Shown one piece after another: positions 19,689 through 27,723 of a stretch of DNA of 64,000 nucleotides. Made by a program: the position numbers and the translations under genes. The notes beneath the pieces are model-generated. The model saw only the letters and a program-made list of their open reading frames with translations, was not told the origin of the DNA and searched no databases. The first letter of the stretch is position 1; every line of letters begins with the position of its first letter. Origin of the DNA: Gluconacetobacter sacchari (GTDB taxonomy: Bacteria; Pseudomonadota; Alphaproteobacteria; Acetobacterales; Acetobacteraceae); NCBI RefSeq assembly GCF_014174255.1, contig NZ_JABEQJ010000001.1, forward strand, positions 1 to 64,000, written 5' to 3'.

Positions 19689-19730
19689 CACCGCCCGGCA
19701 GCGCCGGGCCTTTGCAGGAAGGACGCATCA

Positions 19731-20183
19731 ATGTCGGTCACATTCAGCCTGAACGGCAAGCCCGTCACCTTCGACGGGCCCGACGATGTGCCCCTCCTGT
19801 GGGCGGTGCGCGAACATTTCAGCCTGACGGGCAGCAAGTTCGGCTGCGGGATCGGCATGTGCGGCGCCTGCACCATGCATCTGGACGGCGCGGCCGTACG
19901 CACCTGCGTCATGGCGGTCGGCCATGTGCGCGGGCGCGCCGTGACCACGATCGAGGGATTGCCGACCGACGAGACCAATCCCGTGCATCAGGCCTGGAAC
20001 GAACTGGACGTACCGCAATGCGGCTACTGCCAGTCGGGCATGATCATGGCCACGACCTCCCTGCTGGCCCGCAATCCCAACCCCACCGATCAGGATATCG
20101 ATCAGACCATCACCAATCTCTGCCGCTGCGCGACCTATATCCGCATCCGCGCGGCCATCCACGCCGCCGCTCGGCGGGCGTAA
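19731..20183 (+). CDS. Molybdenum hydroxylase, [2Fe-2S] subunit (isoquinoline 1-oxidoreductase alpha-like)
   Basis: Electron-transfer subunit of 150 residues carrying two [2Fe-2S] clusters. The N-terminal ferredoxin-like cluster has FGCGIGMCGACTMH and a fourth Cys in VRTCVMAVG; the C-terminal helical cluster has QCGYCQSG and CRCATYIRIR. Length and motifs match IorA-type small subunits. It precedes the large subunit by 13 bases. Electrons would pass from the molybdopterin site to an acceptor; no FAD or cytochrome subunit is encoded nearby. Confidence 0.9.
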   Translation: MSVTFSLNGKPVTFDGPDDVPLLWAVREHFSLTGSKFGCGIGMCGACTMHLDGAAVRTCVMAVGHVRGRAVTTIEGLPTDETNPVHQAWNELDVPQCGYCQSGMIMATTSLLARNPNPTDQDIDQTITNLCRCATYIRIRAAIHAAARRA

Positions 20184-20196
20184 GAGGAGCACGGTC

Positions 20197-22392
20197 ATGT
20201 CGCACCACGCATCCCCTGTCCTGCTGGGCCGGCGCCGTTTCCTCGAGGTCGCGGCCGCCTTCGGCGCGGTTCTGGCCGTCCCGCTGGATGCCGCCATCGC
20301 TCGGCGGGGCGAAGTCGCGGACTCCGAGCTGACGGACTGGGTCTTCATCGACCAGGCGGGTACCGTCACGCTCGGCCTGTGCCAGCCGGAGGTCGGCCAG
20401 GGCTCGTACACCGTCCTGCCCAGTATCCTGGCCGAGGAGCTGGATGCCGACTGGCCGGCCATCGCCGTGCGCTGGGTGATGGGGCGCGACGCCTACAAGA
20501 TCCAGTTCCGCAACGAAAAACCGTCGCAGAAGGAAGGCGCCTCCACCTCGACCACCAAGCTGTACGCCCGGCTGCGCACGGCCGGGGCGGCGGCACGCAT
20601 CATGTTGGTCAGCGTCGCCGCCGCGCGCTGGGGCGTGGCAGCCGGACAATGCGAGACGCGCGACGGCTGGGTACACAACCGGGCGACGGGGGAAAAACTG
20701 GCCTACGGCACGCTGGCCCCCGACGCGGCGAAGCTGCCCGTGCCGTCCGATCCGCCGCTGAAGGAGCGCAGTGCCTTCCGGCTGATCGGCAAATCCCTGC
20801 CCCGCCGCGACACGGCGGCCAAGACCAATGGTTCGGCCATCTTCGGGCTCGACGTCACGCTGCCGGGCATGCTCAACGCCGCCATCCGCATCGCGCCGGC
20901 CATCGGCGGCTGGCTGGTCGATGTCCGCAACGAGGCCGAGGTGCTGAAGCAGCCCGGCGTACGGCATATCCTGAAACTGGACGACGCGGTCATCGCCGTC
21001 GCCGATCGCTACTGGCAGGCCCAGCGCGCCGTCGACCTGCTCGATGTCGTCTTCTCGCCCGGCGAGAACGGCCATCTGTCGACCGCGCTGATCGACAATC
21101 TGGCCGAGGCCGGGCTGGAGGCCGAAATCGGCGTGCCCGCACTCTCGCAGGGCGACGCGCTCAGGATCATCGGCCAGCATCCCGACCGGGTCATCGAAAG
21201 CCGCTTCAGCGTCCCGCATCTGGCTCACGCCGCGATGGAGCCGATGAACGCGACGGTCCATGTGCAGAAGGACCGCGTGGACGTCTGGGGCTCGATCCAG
21301 AGCACGGACGCCACCGTCACCGCCGTGGCCAAGATCTGCGGCCTGCACGAGGATCAGATCCATCTGCATGTCGGCTTCCTGGGCGGCAGTTTCGGCGGCA
21401 AGATCGTGCCCAGCTTCGTCGCGCAGGCGGCCAAGGCAGCCAAGGCGCTTGGCCGGCCGGTCAAGCTGATCCGCACGCGCGAGATGGATATCCAGCACGA
21501 TCATTTCCGGCCCAACAACAAGGGCCGGCTGCGGGCAGTGCTGGATGCGGACGGCTATCCGCTGGCAATTCACGCGCGGGTGTGCGGCCAGTCGCTGTTC
21601 GCCACCACCCGGCCGTACTGGCTCACCAGGACGCCGCTGGGCGATTACGACGAAAGCATGGTCGACGGCCTGTACCAGCAGACCTACGCCATCCCCAACC
21701 TCCATGTGGACGTCATCCAGACGCCGCTGCCGATCCCGGTCTATTTCATGCGCTCGGTGGGGTCGAGCGCCGGCGTGCTGTTCTGGGAAAGCTTTATCAC
21801 CGATCTCGCCCATCATGCCGGCATCGACCAGTACGCCTATCGCCGGCACCTGCTGCGCGACTATCCCGCCGGGCTGCGGGTGCTGGACGCGGCCGCCCGG
21901 GCGGCGGGGTGGGACCGGCCGGCAGGCCCGGACATCGCGCGCGGCATCGCCTTCAACACCTATTTCGGGCGCGGCGGCTCGTTCGTGTCGGAATGCGCCG
22001 AGGTGGTGGAACTCAAGCGCGTGGGCGACCGCTGGAAGGTGGCCCGCGTGGTCTGCGCAATGGATGCCGGGCTGGTCGTCAACCACAACACCTTCAACGC
22101 CCAGATCCAGGGCGGAATCGGTTTTGCCCTGACCTCCGCACTGAAAAGCGAAATCACCTTTCGCGACGGCGCGGCGGAACAGTCGAACTTCACCGACTAT
22201 CCGCTGCTGTCCATCGCCGAAATGCCCGAAATCGTGCCGGTCATCGTCGAAAGCGACCGGCCGCCCCAGGGCGCGGGCGAGATCATGGTGGCGCCGCTGG
22301 CCCCCGCCCTCTCGCAGGCCCTGCTGCACGCCACGGGCCGCCGTCCGGACCGCATGCCGTTCCGCGCCGAATGGTTCCAGGCGCACGCCTGA
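20197..22392 (+). CDS. Molybdenum hydroxylase, molybdopterin-binding subunit (isoquinoline 1-oxidoreductase beta-like)
   Basis: Large catalytic subunit of 731 residues. The N-terminus carries a twin-arginine-like [17 protein letters not shown] segment, as in IorB-type enzymes of the membrane or periplasm. Molybdopterin-binding glycine motifs (FLGGSFGGK) and the catalytic Glu in [10 protein letters not shown] are present. Such enzymes hydroxylate carbon next to a ring nitrogen or oxidise aldehydes with water as the oxygen source. It fits the reading of this island as degradation of an N-heterocycle or aromatic aldehyde. The substrate is not defined by sequence. Confidence 0.88.
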   Translation: MSHHASPVLLGRRRFLEVAAAFGAVLAVPLDAAIARRGEVADSELTDWVFIDQAGTVTLGLCQPEVGQGSYTVLPSILAEELDADWPAIAVRWVMGRDAYKIQFRNEKPSQKEGASTSTTKLYARLRTAGAAARIMLVSVAAARWGVAAGQCETRDGWVHNRATGEKLAYGTLAPDAAKLPVPSDPPLKERSAFRLIGKSLPRRDTAAKTNGSAIFGLDVTLPGMLNAAIRIAPAIGGWLVDVRNEAEVLKQPGVRHILKLDDAVIAVADRYWQAQRAVDLLDVVFSPGENGHLSTALIDNLAEAGLEAEIGVPALSQGDALRIIGQHPDRVIESRFSVPHLAHAAMEPMNATVHVQKDRVDVWGSIQSTDATVTAVAKICGLHEDQIHLHVGFLGGSFGGKIVPSFVAQAAKAAKALGRPVKLIRTREMDIQHDHFRPNNKGRLRAVLDADGYPLAIHARVCGQSLFATTRPYWLTRTPLGDYDESMVDGLYQQTYAIPNLHVDVIQTPLPIPVYFMRSVGSSAGVLFWESFITDLAHHAGIDQYAYRRHLLRDYPAGLRVLDAAARAAGWDRPAGPDIARGIAFNTYFGRGGSFVSECAEVVELKRVGDRWKVARVVCAMDAGLVVNHNTFNAQIQGGIGFALTSALKSEITFRDGAAEQSNFTDYPLLSIAEMPEIVPVIVESDRPPQGAGEIMVAPLAPALSQALLHATGRRPDRMPFRAEWFQAHA

Positions 22393-22442
22393 CACTGCAC
22401 CAAACAGCCGAACCATCCCGGATTCATCAGGAGAAACAGACA

Positions 22443-22880
22443 ATGTCCGCACCATTCCATCTCGCCTTCCCCGTGGACGATCTCGATGCCGCCCGCCATT
22501 TCTATGGCGAGGTCCTGGGCTGCCCCGAAGGGCGGAGTTCCGATAGCTGGATCGATTTCGACCTGTTCGGCAACCAGATCGTCACCCATCGCACCGGCCT
22601 CCGCGACCCCCAGGGCGGCACGGGCGGCGGCACGGGCAGCGGCGCGGTCGACGGCCACAACGTGCCGATCCCGCATTTCGGCGTGGTGCTGGACATGGCA
22701 AGCTGGGAAGCCCTGGCCGAGCGCGTGCGCCGGCACGGCATCCCCTTCGGCATGGAACCGCAGGTCCGCTTCAAGGGCCTGCCCGGCGAGCAGGCCACGA
22801 TGTTCTTCTGCGACCCGGCCGGCAACGCCCTGGAATTCAAGGCGTTTCGTTCGATGGACCGGCTGTTCGCCAAACAGTGA
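22443..22880 (+). CDS. VOC-family dioxygenase-like protein
   Basis: Protein of 145 residues starting [20 protein letters not shown], with AGGAGAAAC as ribosome-binding region. The N-terminal His and the C-terminal [15 protein letters not shown] segment (Glu as metal ligand) are typical of glyoxalase/bleomycin-resistance/dioxygenase proteins. A Gly/Thr-rich loop ([10 protein letters not shown]) interrupts the middle. It ends the plus-strand island operon, 50 bases after the molybdenum subunit. The exact reaction is unknown. Confidence 0.78.
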   Translation: MSAPFHLAFPVDDLDAARHFYGEVLGCPEGRSSDSWIDFDLFGNQIVTHRTGLRDPQGGTGGGTGSGAVDGHNVPIPHFGVVLDMASWEALAERVRRHGIPFGMEPQVRFKGLPGEQATMFFCDPAGNALEFKAFRSMDRLFAKQ

Positions 22881-22903
22881 GCGGCCTGCCGCCGATCGCG
22901 GCC

Positions 22904-23317
22904 CTACCCGCCCGTCACCTGCCGCATCCATTCCGGCAGGTTGTAGTAATTCGCAATCCGCGCGACCTTGCCGTCGCGCAGGGTAAAGAACGCCCCCGCC
23001 GGCAGCACATAGGTCTGGCCGGCGGCCTCCGGCAGCCCGTCGTCGGTGCTCAGATACGTGCCATGGACGACGAATTCCGCCGCCGCCCGGCTGCCATCCT
23101 CATTGACCATCACCACCACGTCGCGGATCTCCTCGCGATAGCACCGGTCCATCCGCTCCAGAAAGACGCGGAACGCCGCCACCCCGCTCTCGCTGCCCCC
23201 CTGGTTGATGTCATGCACCACATCCTCGGCCAGCAGGGCCAGAAAGGCCTCGCGATCGCCGTCATTGAAGGTGCGGTAATAGGTCTCGATGGCTGCGCGC
23301 GCGGTATCGACGGACAT
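22904..23317 (-). CDS. SnoaL/ketosteroid-isomerase-like protein
   Basis: Protein of 137 residues of the NTF2-like fold: an N-terminal helix with TYYRTFNDGDREAFL, followed by LLAEDVVHDINQGG and a C-terminal sheet with FFTLRDGKVARIANYY. Members include polyketide cyclases and ketosteroid isomerases, and small proteins of this kind commonly accompany aromatic or nitrogen catabolism. It is convergent with the VOC gene, 23 bases apart. Function is known only at the fold level. Confidence 0.8.
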   Translation of the reverse strand: MSVDTARAAIETYYRTFNDGDREAFLALLAEDVVHDINQGGSESGVAAFRVFLERMDRCYREEIRDVVVMVNEDGSRAAAEFVVHGTYLSTDDGLPEAAGQTYVLPAGAFFTLRDGKVARIANYYNLPEWMRQVTGG

Positions 23318-23670
23318 GACGGGCTCCGATCAGTCTGGCGGATCTATCCGATTGTGTGAACACGCCCCTCAATAAGCGCCGGCCCGCGCCGAGGGAATGT
23401 CCCGCCGCCCGCGTCACGGCAAAAAAATCGACCCCGACCGGCCTTTCGGTCCACCATGTCGGAATCGAACCAACATCCGGCGCGAACGTTCGGTTCCCGG
23501 GCGGAACGGCCCGGCGGGACGCCATGACGCGCCTCGATGGAAACCTGACGGACTTCAATAGATTTATGTCGGATCGGGACAAGAATTGCCTGCCTTCCGC
23601 TCCCTATCCTCATTTCGCATAAGAAATCAAAGCCGCCCGGTACCGACCGGGCCCGATCGGGAGAACGATC
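23318..23670. other. Structured intergenic region without a convincing gene
   Basis: This 353-base divergent region holds no protein I can support. On the minus strand it shows in sequence a GC hairpin (23497-23514), the palindrome CGAACGTTCG (23483-23492), a 7-bp stem with a tRNA T-loop-like loop (23456-23476) and a small hairpin followed at a distance by seven Ts (23436-23451, T-run at 23421-23427). It may be the leader of the SnoaL-like gene or a small RNA; promoters of both flanking genes must lie here. Confidence 0.4.
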
Positions 23671-24693
23671 ATGTCAGAAGGGGCTCCGGCCGGCATCAAG
23701 CCGCGCCTGCGCGTCGGCTTCATTCTCGCCGGCGACAAGGACGATCGCAGCCGCCCCATCCACTGCTCATGGCAGGTCCTCTCCGCCTCGGTCCATCCGG
23801 TGCGCTCCAGTTGCGGCGTCGCCATCGCGCGCGACGCGCCGCTGGGCGACCCCAGGGCCTTCGACCATATCGTCGTGGTCGGCGGCCTGCTCCACGGGCA
23901 GGAGCAGATCGATTACGTCACCACCGCCTGGCTGCGCCGCGCGGCCGCGATGGGCATCACGCTGATCGGCGTCTGCACCGGCACCTTCGCCCTGTGCCGC
24001 GCCGGGCTGATGGACAATCGCCGCGTCTGCGTCAGTTGGTATCACCGGCAGGATTTCCTCGAAGCCTTCCCGACGCACGAGCCGGTCAGCGACCAGATGT
24101 TCCTCGATGACGGCGACCGCATCACCTGCTCGGGCGGCGGCGCGGCGGCCGACGTGGCGATGCACCTGATCGAACGCAGCATCGGCCGCCCGGCGGGGCT
24201 CAAGGCCAGCCATATCCTGCTGATGGAACGCGCGGGCGCCAATGGCGGCCAGACCCGCCTGCAACCCCAGCCCCCGACCCTGGCCTCGGCGACCCGCTTC
24301 GCCGACCCGCGGGTGCGCCGCGCGGTGCTGCACATGGAACAGAACATGGCGCGCCCCCTGCCGATCGCGCAACTCGCCGCCCGGCTGGGGATTTCCAGCC
24401 GCCAGCTCGAACGGCTGTTCCAGGCCACGCTGGGCCGCAAGCCGCAGGATTTCTATCGCACGCTGCGCCTGCGCCACGCCCGCGCCCTGCTGGAAGCCGG
24501 CGAGATGAGCGTGACGGAAATCGCCATTGAGATGGGATTTTCCGACTGTTCGCATTTCTCGCGCCATTTCAAGAATATCTTCGGCATCAGCCCCAGCGCC
24601 TGCCACCGCATCGCCACCCCCGATTTCGCCGCCCGCCGCGCCGCGCCGGACGTGCTGTCGCATGGCGGAATCCGATTGTTCTCCGACAGATGA
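23671..24693 (+). CDS. GlxA-type transcriptional regulator (amidotransferase-like and AraC domains)
   Basis: Regulator of 340 residues of the family that includes GbdR, CdhR and ArgR. The N-terminal half is a class I amidotransferase/DJ-1-like sensor (nucleophile-elbow segment GVCTGTFALCRAG); residues about 220-320 are an AraC DNA-binding domain with ARLGISSRQLERLFQ and FSDCSHFSRHFKNIFG. It lies 13 bases before purU and is probably co-transcribed with it. It is distinct from the gbdR gene at 32707-33672 and may sense another methylated amine or an intermediate. Confidence 0.85.
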   Translation: MSEGAPAGIKPRLRVGFILAGDKDDRSRPIHCSWQVLSASVHPVRSSCGVAIARDAPLGDPRAFDHIVVVGGLLHGQEQIDYVTTAWLRRAAAMGITLIGVCTGTFALCRAGLMDNRRVCVSWYHRQDFLEAFPTHEPVSDQMFLDDGDRITCSGGGAAADVAMHLIERSIGRPAGLKASHILLMERAGANGGQTRLQPQPPTLASATRFADPRVRRAVLHMEQNMARPLPIAQLAARLGISSRQLERLFQATLGRKPQDFYRTLRLRHARALLEAGEMSVTEIAIEMGFSDCSHFSRHFKNIFGISPSACHRIATPDFAARRAAPDVLSHGGIRLFSDR

Positions 24694-24706
24694 AGATATC
24701 CTGACG

Positions 24707-25558
24707 ATGGCCTATTCCGCCGCCCATGTCCTGATCGTCACCTGCGCCAGCCAGACGGGGCTGGTCGCGGCCTGGTCGGGCTGCCTGTTCGAATCCGGCG
24801 CCAACATCATCGAAATCCACCAGCACGCGGACCTGGCGGAAGGCCAGTTCTTCATGCGCATCGCCTTCACCGCCGACACCCCGCCCGACCGCGCGACGCT
24901 GGCCGGCGTGGCGGCGCGGTTCGACGCGCGCTGGCAGTTCTACCCCGCCGGCGCGCGCCAGCGGGTGCTGATCATGGTGTCGAAATTCGACCATTGCCTG
25001 GCCGACCTGCTCTATCGCTGGCGCATCGGCGAACTGGCGATGGACCCGGTGGCGGTGGTGTCGAACCACCCGCGCGAAGCCAGCCGCGCCGCCGCGCCCG
25101 ACGACATCCCGTTCCACTACCTGCCCGTCACCCCGATGACCAAGGCCGCGCAGGAAGAACAGCTCTGGCGCCTGGTCACCGAAACCCGGGCCGACCTGGT
25201 GGTGCTGGCGCGCTACATGCAGGTGCTGTCCAACGAGATGGCGGCGAAACTGTCCGGCCGCTGCATCAACATCCACCATTCCTTCCTGCCCAGCTTCAAG
25301 GGCTCGCGCCCCTATCACCAGGCCCAGGCGCGCGGCGTGAAGCTCATCGGCGCCACCGCCCATTACGTGACGGCCGACCTCGACGAAGGCCCGATCATCG
25401 AACAGGATGTCGAACGGATCTCGCACGCCGACACGCCCGAAGACCTGATCCGCAAGGGCCGCGACGTGGAGCGGCGCGTGCTGTCCAAGGCCGTGCATTA
25501 CCACCTGCAACGGCGGGTGATCGTCAACGGCCGCCGTACCGTGGTGTTCCCGGATTGA
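24707..25558 (+). CDS. purU: Formyltetrahydrofolate deformylase
   Basis: Enzyme of 283 residues that hydrolyses 10-formyl-THF to formate and THF. An N-terminal ACT domain (about 1-85, LIVTCASQTGLVAAWSG) is followed by a formyltransferase-like domain with the characteristic NIHHSFLPSFKGSRPYHQA and the catalytic Asp in VTADLDEGPIIEQD. The frame opens earlier, inside the regulator gene; the ATG at 24707 gives the usual PurU N-terminus. Demethylation of dimethylglycine and sarcosine loads THF with one-carbon units, so PurU here would regenerate free THF, as purU2 does in the Pseudomonas betaine cluster. Confidence 0.93.
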   Translation: MAYSAAHVLIVTCASQTGLVAAWSGCLFESGANIIEIHQHADLAEGQFFMRIAFTADTPPDRATLAGVAARFDARWQFYPAGARQRVLIMVSKFDHCLADLLYRWRIGELAMDPVAVVSNHPREASRAAAPDDIPFHYLPVTPMTKAAQEEQLWRLVTETRADLVVLARYMQVLSNEMAAKLSGRCINIHHSFLPSFKGSRPYHQAQARGVKLIGATAHYVTADLDEGPIIEQDVERISHADTPEDLIRKGRDVERRVLSKAVHYHLQRRVIVNGRRTVVFPD

Positions 25559-25618
25559 GAACCGCCTTCTTCCCCCCGGCAGACCCGTCTATGATCGCGA
25601 AAATTTCGCGGGCGGCGC

Positions 25619-26527
25619 ATGGTGTCGATAAAGAACGTCCTGGTCATCACCAACCCGGCGGCCGGCCATCATAACCCGTCGTCCATCGCCCGGTTCGTCC
25701 GCCATCTTCGCCACGCCGGCCTGCACCCGACGGTGGTGCCGACACGGTATCGGGGCCACGCCACCATCCTGGCCCGCGACGCGGCGGCAGGCGGCTGCTA
25801 TTCCCACATCGTGGCGGCCGGCGGCGACGGCACGATCGCCGAGGTCGCGGCGGGCCTGGCCGGCACCTCCGCGATCCTCGGCATCCTCCCCCTCGGCTCG
25901 GCCAACGTCCTGGCGCACGAATTGCGCATCCCCTTCGATCCGGCGCGGAACGCCGAACTGATCCGGGGCGGCCATGCCGCCACCCTGTGGCCCGGCACGC
26001 TCCACACCCCGGCCGGCAGCCATCTTTTCGTGCAGATGGCCAGCATCGGGTTCGACGCGCATATCGTCCACACCACTTCGACGCGGCTGAAGGCGCGGAT
26101 CGGACGCGCCGCCTACGCCGTCAGCACGCTCTCGTCGCTGGCCAGATACCGGCTGACGGCATTCACCGTCATGATCGACGATGTCCCCTACCGGGCCACG
26201 ACCGTCATCGTGTCGAAAGGATCGCTCTATGCCGGGAAATATCGGCTGACGCGCCATTCCGCGCACCAGCACAACAGGTTTTCCGTCATCCTGTTCGACA
26301 TGTCGGACAGGATGACGCTGGCCAGGACCATCCTCTCCCTGTTCCTCGGCCGGATCGAGCGGCAGAAGGGCACGCGGACCGTCACCGCCACGACCGTCCA
26401 TGTCCCCGCCGCGGCTCTCCCCATCCAGAGCGACGGCGACGCCAAGGGATCATCCCCGGTCCATCTCGCCCTTTCCCCGTCGCCCCTGCGCGTGGCCATG
26501 CCGCCCCTCACGGCGCGGGCAGGGTAA
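25619..26527 (+). CDS. Diacylglycerol kinase-family lipid kinase
   Basis: Cytoplasmic or membrane-associated kinase of 302 residues. The catalytic motif is AAGGDGTIAEVAAG near residue 70, preceded by the nucleotide-binding NPAAGHHN, with LGILPLGSANVLAHEL following; this is the DAGK catalytic/LCB5 arrangement. It could phosphorylate diacylglycerol or another lipid alcohol. Its 3' end overlaps the convergent proX gene by 20 bases. No link with betaine metabolism can be seen. Confidence 0.82.
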   Translation: MVSIKNVLVITNPAAGHHNPSSIARFVRHLRHAGLHPTVVPTRYRGHATILARDAAAGGCYSHIVAAGGDGTIAEVAAGLAGTSAILGILPLGSANVLAHELRIPFDPARNAELIRGGHAATLWPGTLHTPAGSHLFVQMASIGFDAHIVHTTSTRLKARIGRAAYAVSTLSSLARYRLTAFTVMIDDVPYRATTVIVSKGSLYAGKYRLTRHSAHQHNRFSVILFDMSDRMTLARTILSLFLGRIERQKGTRTVTATTVHVPAAALPIQSDGDAKGSSPVHLALSPSPLRVAMPPLTARAG

Positions 26528-26996
26528 AGACCACCGGCTCCACGCCCAGTTCGGCCAGCAGGCGCACCAGCACGGCCCGCGGGATCACCCAGGTCTCGGT
26601 ATTGTCCAGCGGATGGCAGGTGATGGCATCGGCCTCCAGCAGCGAGGCCTCGATGGCGAAGCGGACCTGCCTGCCGGTATCGGCGGCCAGGCTCAGCGGC
26701 CCCAGCGCCCCCGGCTCGGTGTCCAGCACCGCGCGCATCACCTCGGGGCTGGCGAAGGACAGGCGCCTGGTGCCGATCAGCGCCGGCAGGGCCTTCATGT
26801 CCAGCCGACACGCCGCCGGCACGGTGACCAGCACCAGCACCCCCTTGGCATCCTTCAGAAAGGCGTTCTTCGTATGCGCGCCCTCCAGCCCGGCATAATG
26901 CGCGTGCGCCTCCTCCACCGTGCGGACGGGCGGATGGCTGACACCACGGGGCTGGAAGTCCAGCCGCTCCAGCAGCGCACGCAGGTCCTCACGCAT
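26508..26996 (-). CDS. proX: ProXp-ala-type aminoacyl-tRNA deacylase
   Basis: Free-standing editing domain of the YbaK/INS family, 162 residues, related to proteins that clear Ala-tRNA(Pro). The signature GAHTKNAFLKD with the catalytic Lys, TRRLSFAS and the C-terminal HPLDNTETW are all present. The ATG at 26996 lies inside the 3' end of etfB (8-base overlap), making it the last gene of the gbc-dgc-etf operon; an upstream ATG at 27104 would add a shadow of etfB. Why an editing factor sits in a betaine operon is unclear; a link through proline betaine is conceivable. Confidence 0.88.
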   Translation of the reverse strand: MREDLRALLERLDFQPRGVSHPPVRTVEEAHAHYAGLEGAHTKNAFLKDAKGVLVLVTVPAACRLDMKALPALIGTRRLSFASPEVMRAVLDTEPGALGPLSLAADTGRQVRFAIEASLLEADAITCHPLDNTETWVIPRAVLVRLLAELGVEPVVFTLPAP

Positions 26997-27723
26997 CGGC
27001 GGCACCCTCCCGTGGCGGCGCCAGCATCCCGAGCGCCCGAAGATGGTCGCGCAGCACCCGTGCCGCCTCGGCGGGGTCCGGATGCTCCAACACCGTCCCG
27101 CCACCGCCCGACGCCGTGCCGATCAGGCGGGGCCGGGCCCGGTACGGGCGCTCGGTTCCCTCCACCGCGACCATGCCCGGTCCCTCCTCGCCCGTCACCG
27201 GGACGACCCGCAACACCGCCCGCCGCGCGCGATCGAAGACGAAAGGCGGCGCCGGCGCGGCATCATGGGCGCACAGGATGCAGGGCAGCCTGATCTGCGC
27301 CGGCCGCCGGGCGCCCTGCGCCAGCCCGATCGTCACCGCCAGCCAGCCCTCCGCCGTCGCGCCGATCGCCACCACGCCCGACAGCAGCGGCCAGTCGAGC
27401 CGCTCGGCCAGCAGATAGGGCAGCATGCCGCTATCCTCGCCGCCACGGGCCTGCCGCCCGGCCAGTACCAGGTCGGGCGGCGCGGCGAACAGCGCCTCGG
27501 CCAGCACCGCAACGGCATCACCCCCGCCTTGCAGGCAATCGACCTGTTCCAGCCCATGGCCCGCCGCCTGCCGCAAGGCCGGCACGGGCGCTCCCGCATG
27601 CAGCCCGCCGACGGCTCCGCCCACCGACAGCGCCAGCCCGATGGCCGCGATCTCGCCGGCCGGCGGCGCCGGCCGGCCCGAAACCGGGTCGATCCCGCCC
27701 GAGAGCAGCACCACGCTCCGCAT
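26989..27723 (-). CDS. etfB: Electron transfer flavoprotein beta subunit of the dimethylglycine demethylation system
   Basis: Subunit of 244 residues of an ETF-like heterodimer. The segment LAGRQARGGEDSGMLPYLLAE corresponds to the nucleotide-binding region of EtfB proteins, and the Pro-rich N-terminus differs from housekeeping EtfB, as in DgcAB-linked ETFs. The ATG at 27723 overlaps the etfA stop (TGATG). The frame is open to 28170, but that part is a shadow of etfA. It should carry electrons from dimethylglycine oxidation towards the quinone pool. Confidence 0.83.
   Translation of the reverse strand: MRSVVLLSGGIDPVSGRPAPPAGEIAAIGLALSVGGAVGGLHAGAPVPALRQAAGHGLEQVDCLQGGGDAVAVLAEALFAAPPDLVLAGRQARGGEDSGMLPYLLAERLDWPLLSGVVAIGATAEGWLAVTIGLAQGARRPAQIRLPCILCAHDAAPAPPFVFDRARRAVLRVVPVTGEEGPGMVAVEGTERPYRARPRLIGTASGGGGTVLEHPDPAEAARVLRDHLRALGMLAPPREGAADA

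Noticed and set aside
20379-22880. Long open frame of 833 codons overlapping the molybdenum subunit gene
   Set aside because: Its first 680 codons are an Arg/Gly/Ala-rich shadow of the real gene in another frame; only the last 145 codons are the true VOC gene.
23430-23510. Possible tRNA on the minus strand because of a T-arm-like stem-loop
   Set aside because: No pairing acceptor stem, no anticodon arm and no CCA end could be found.
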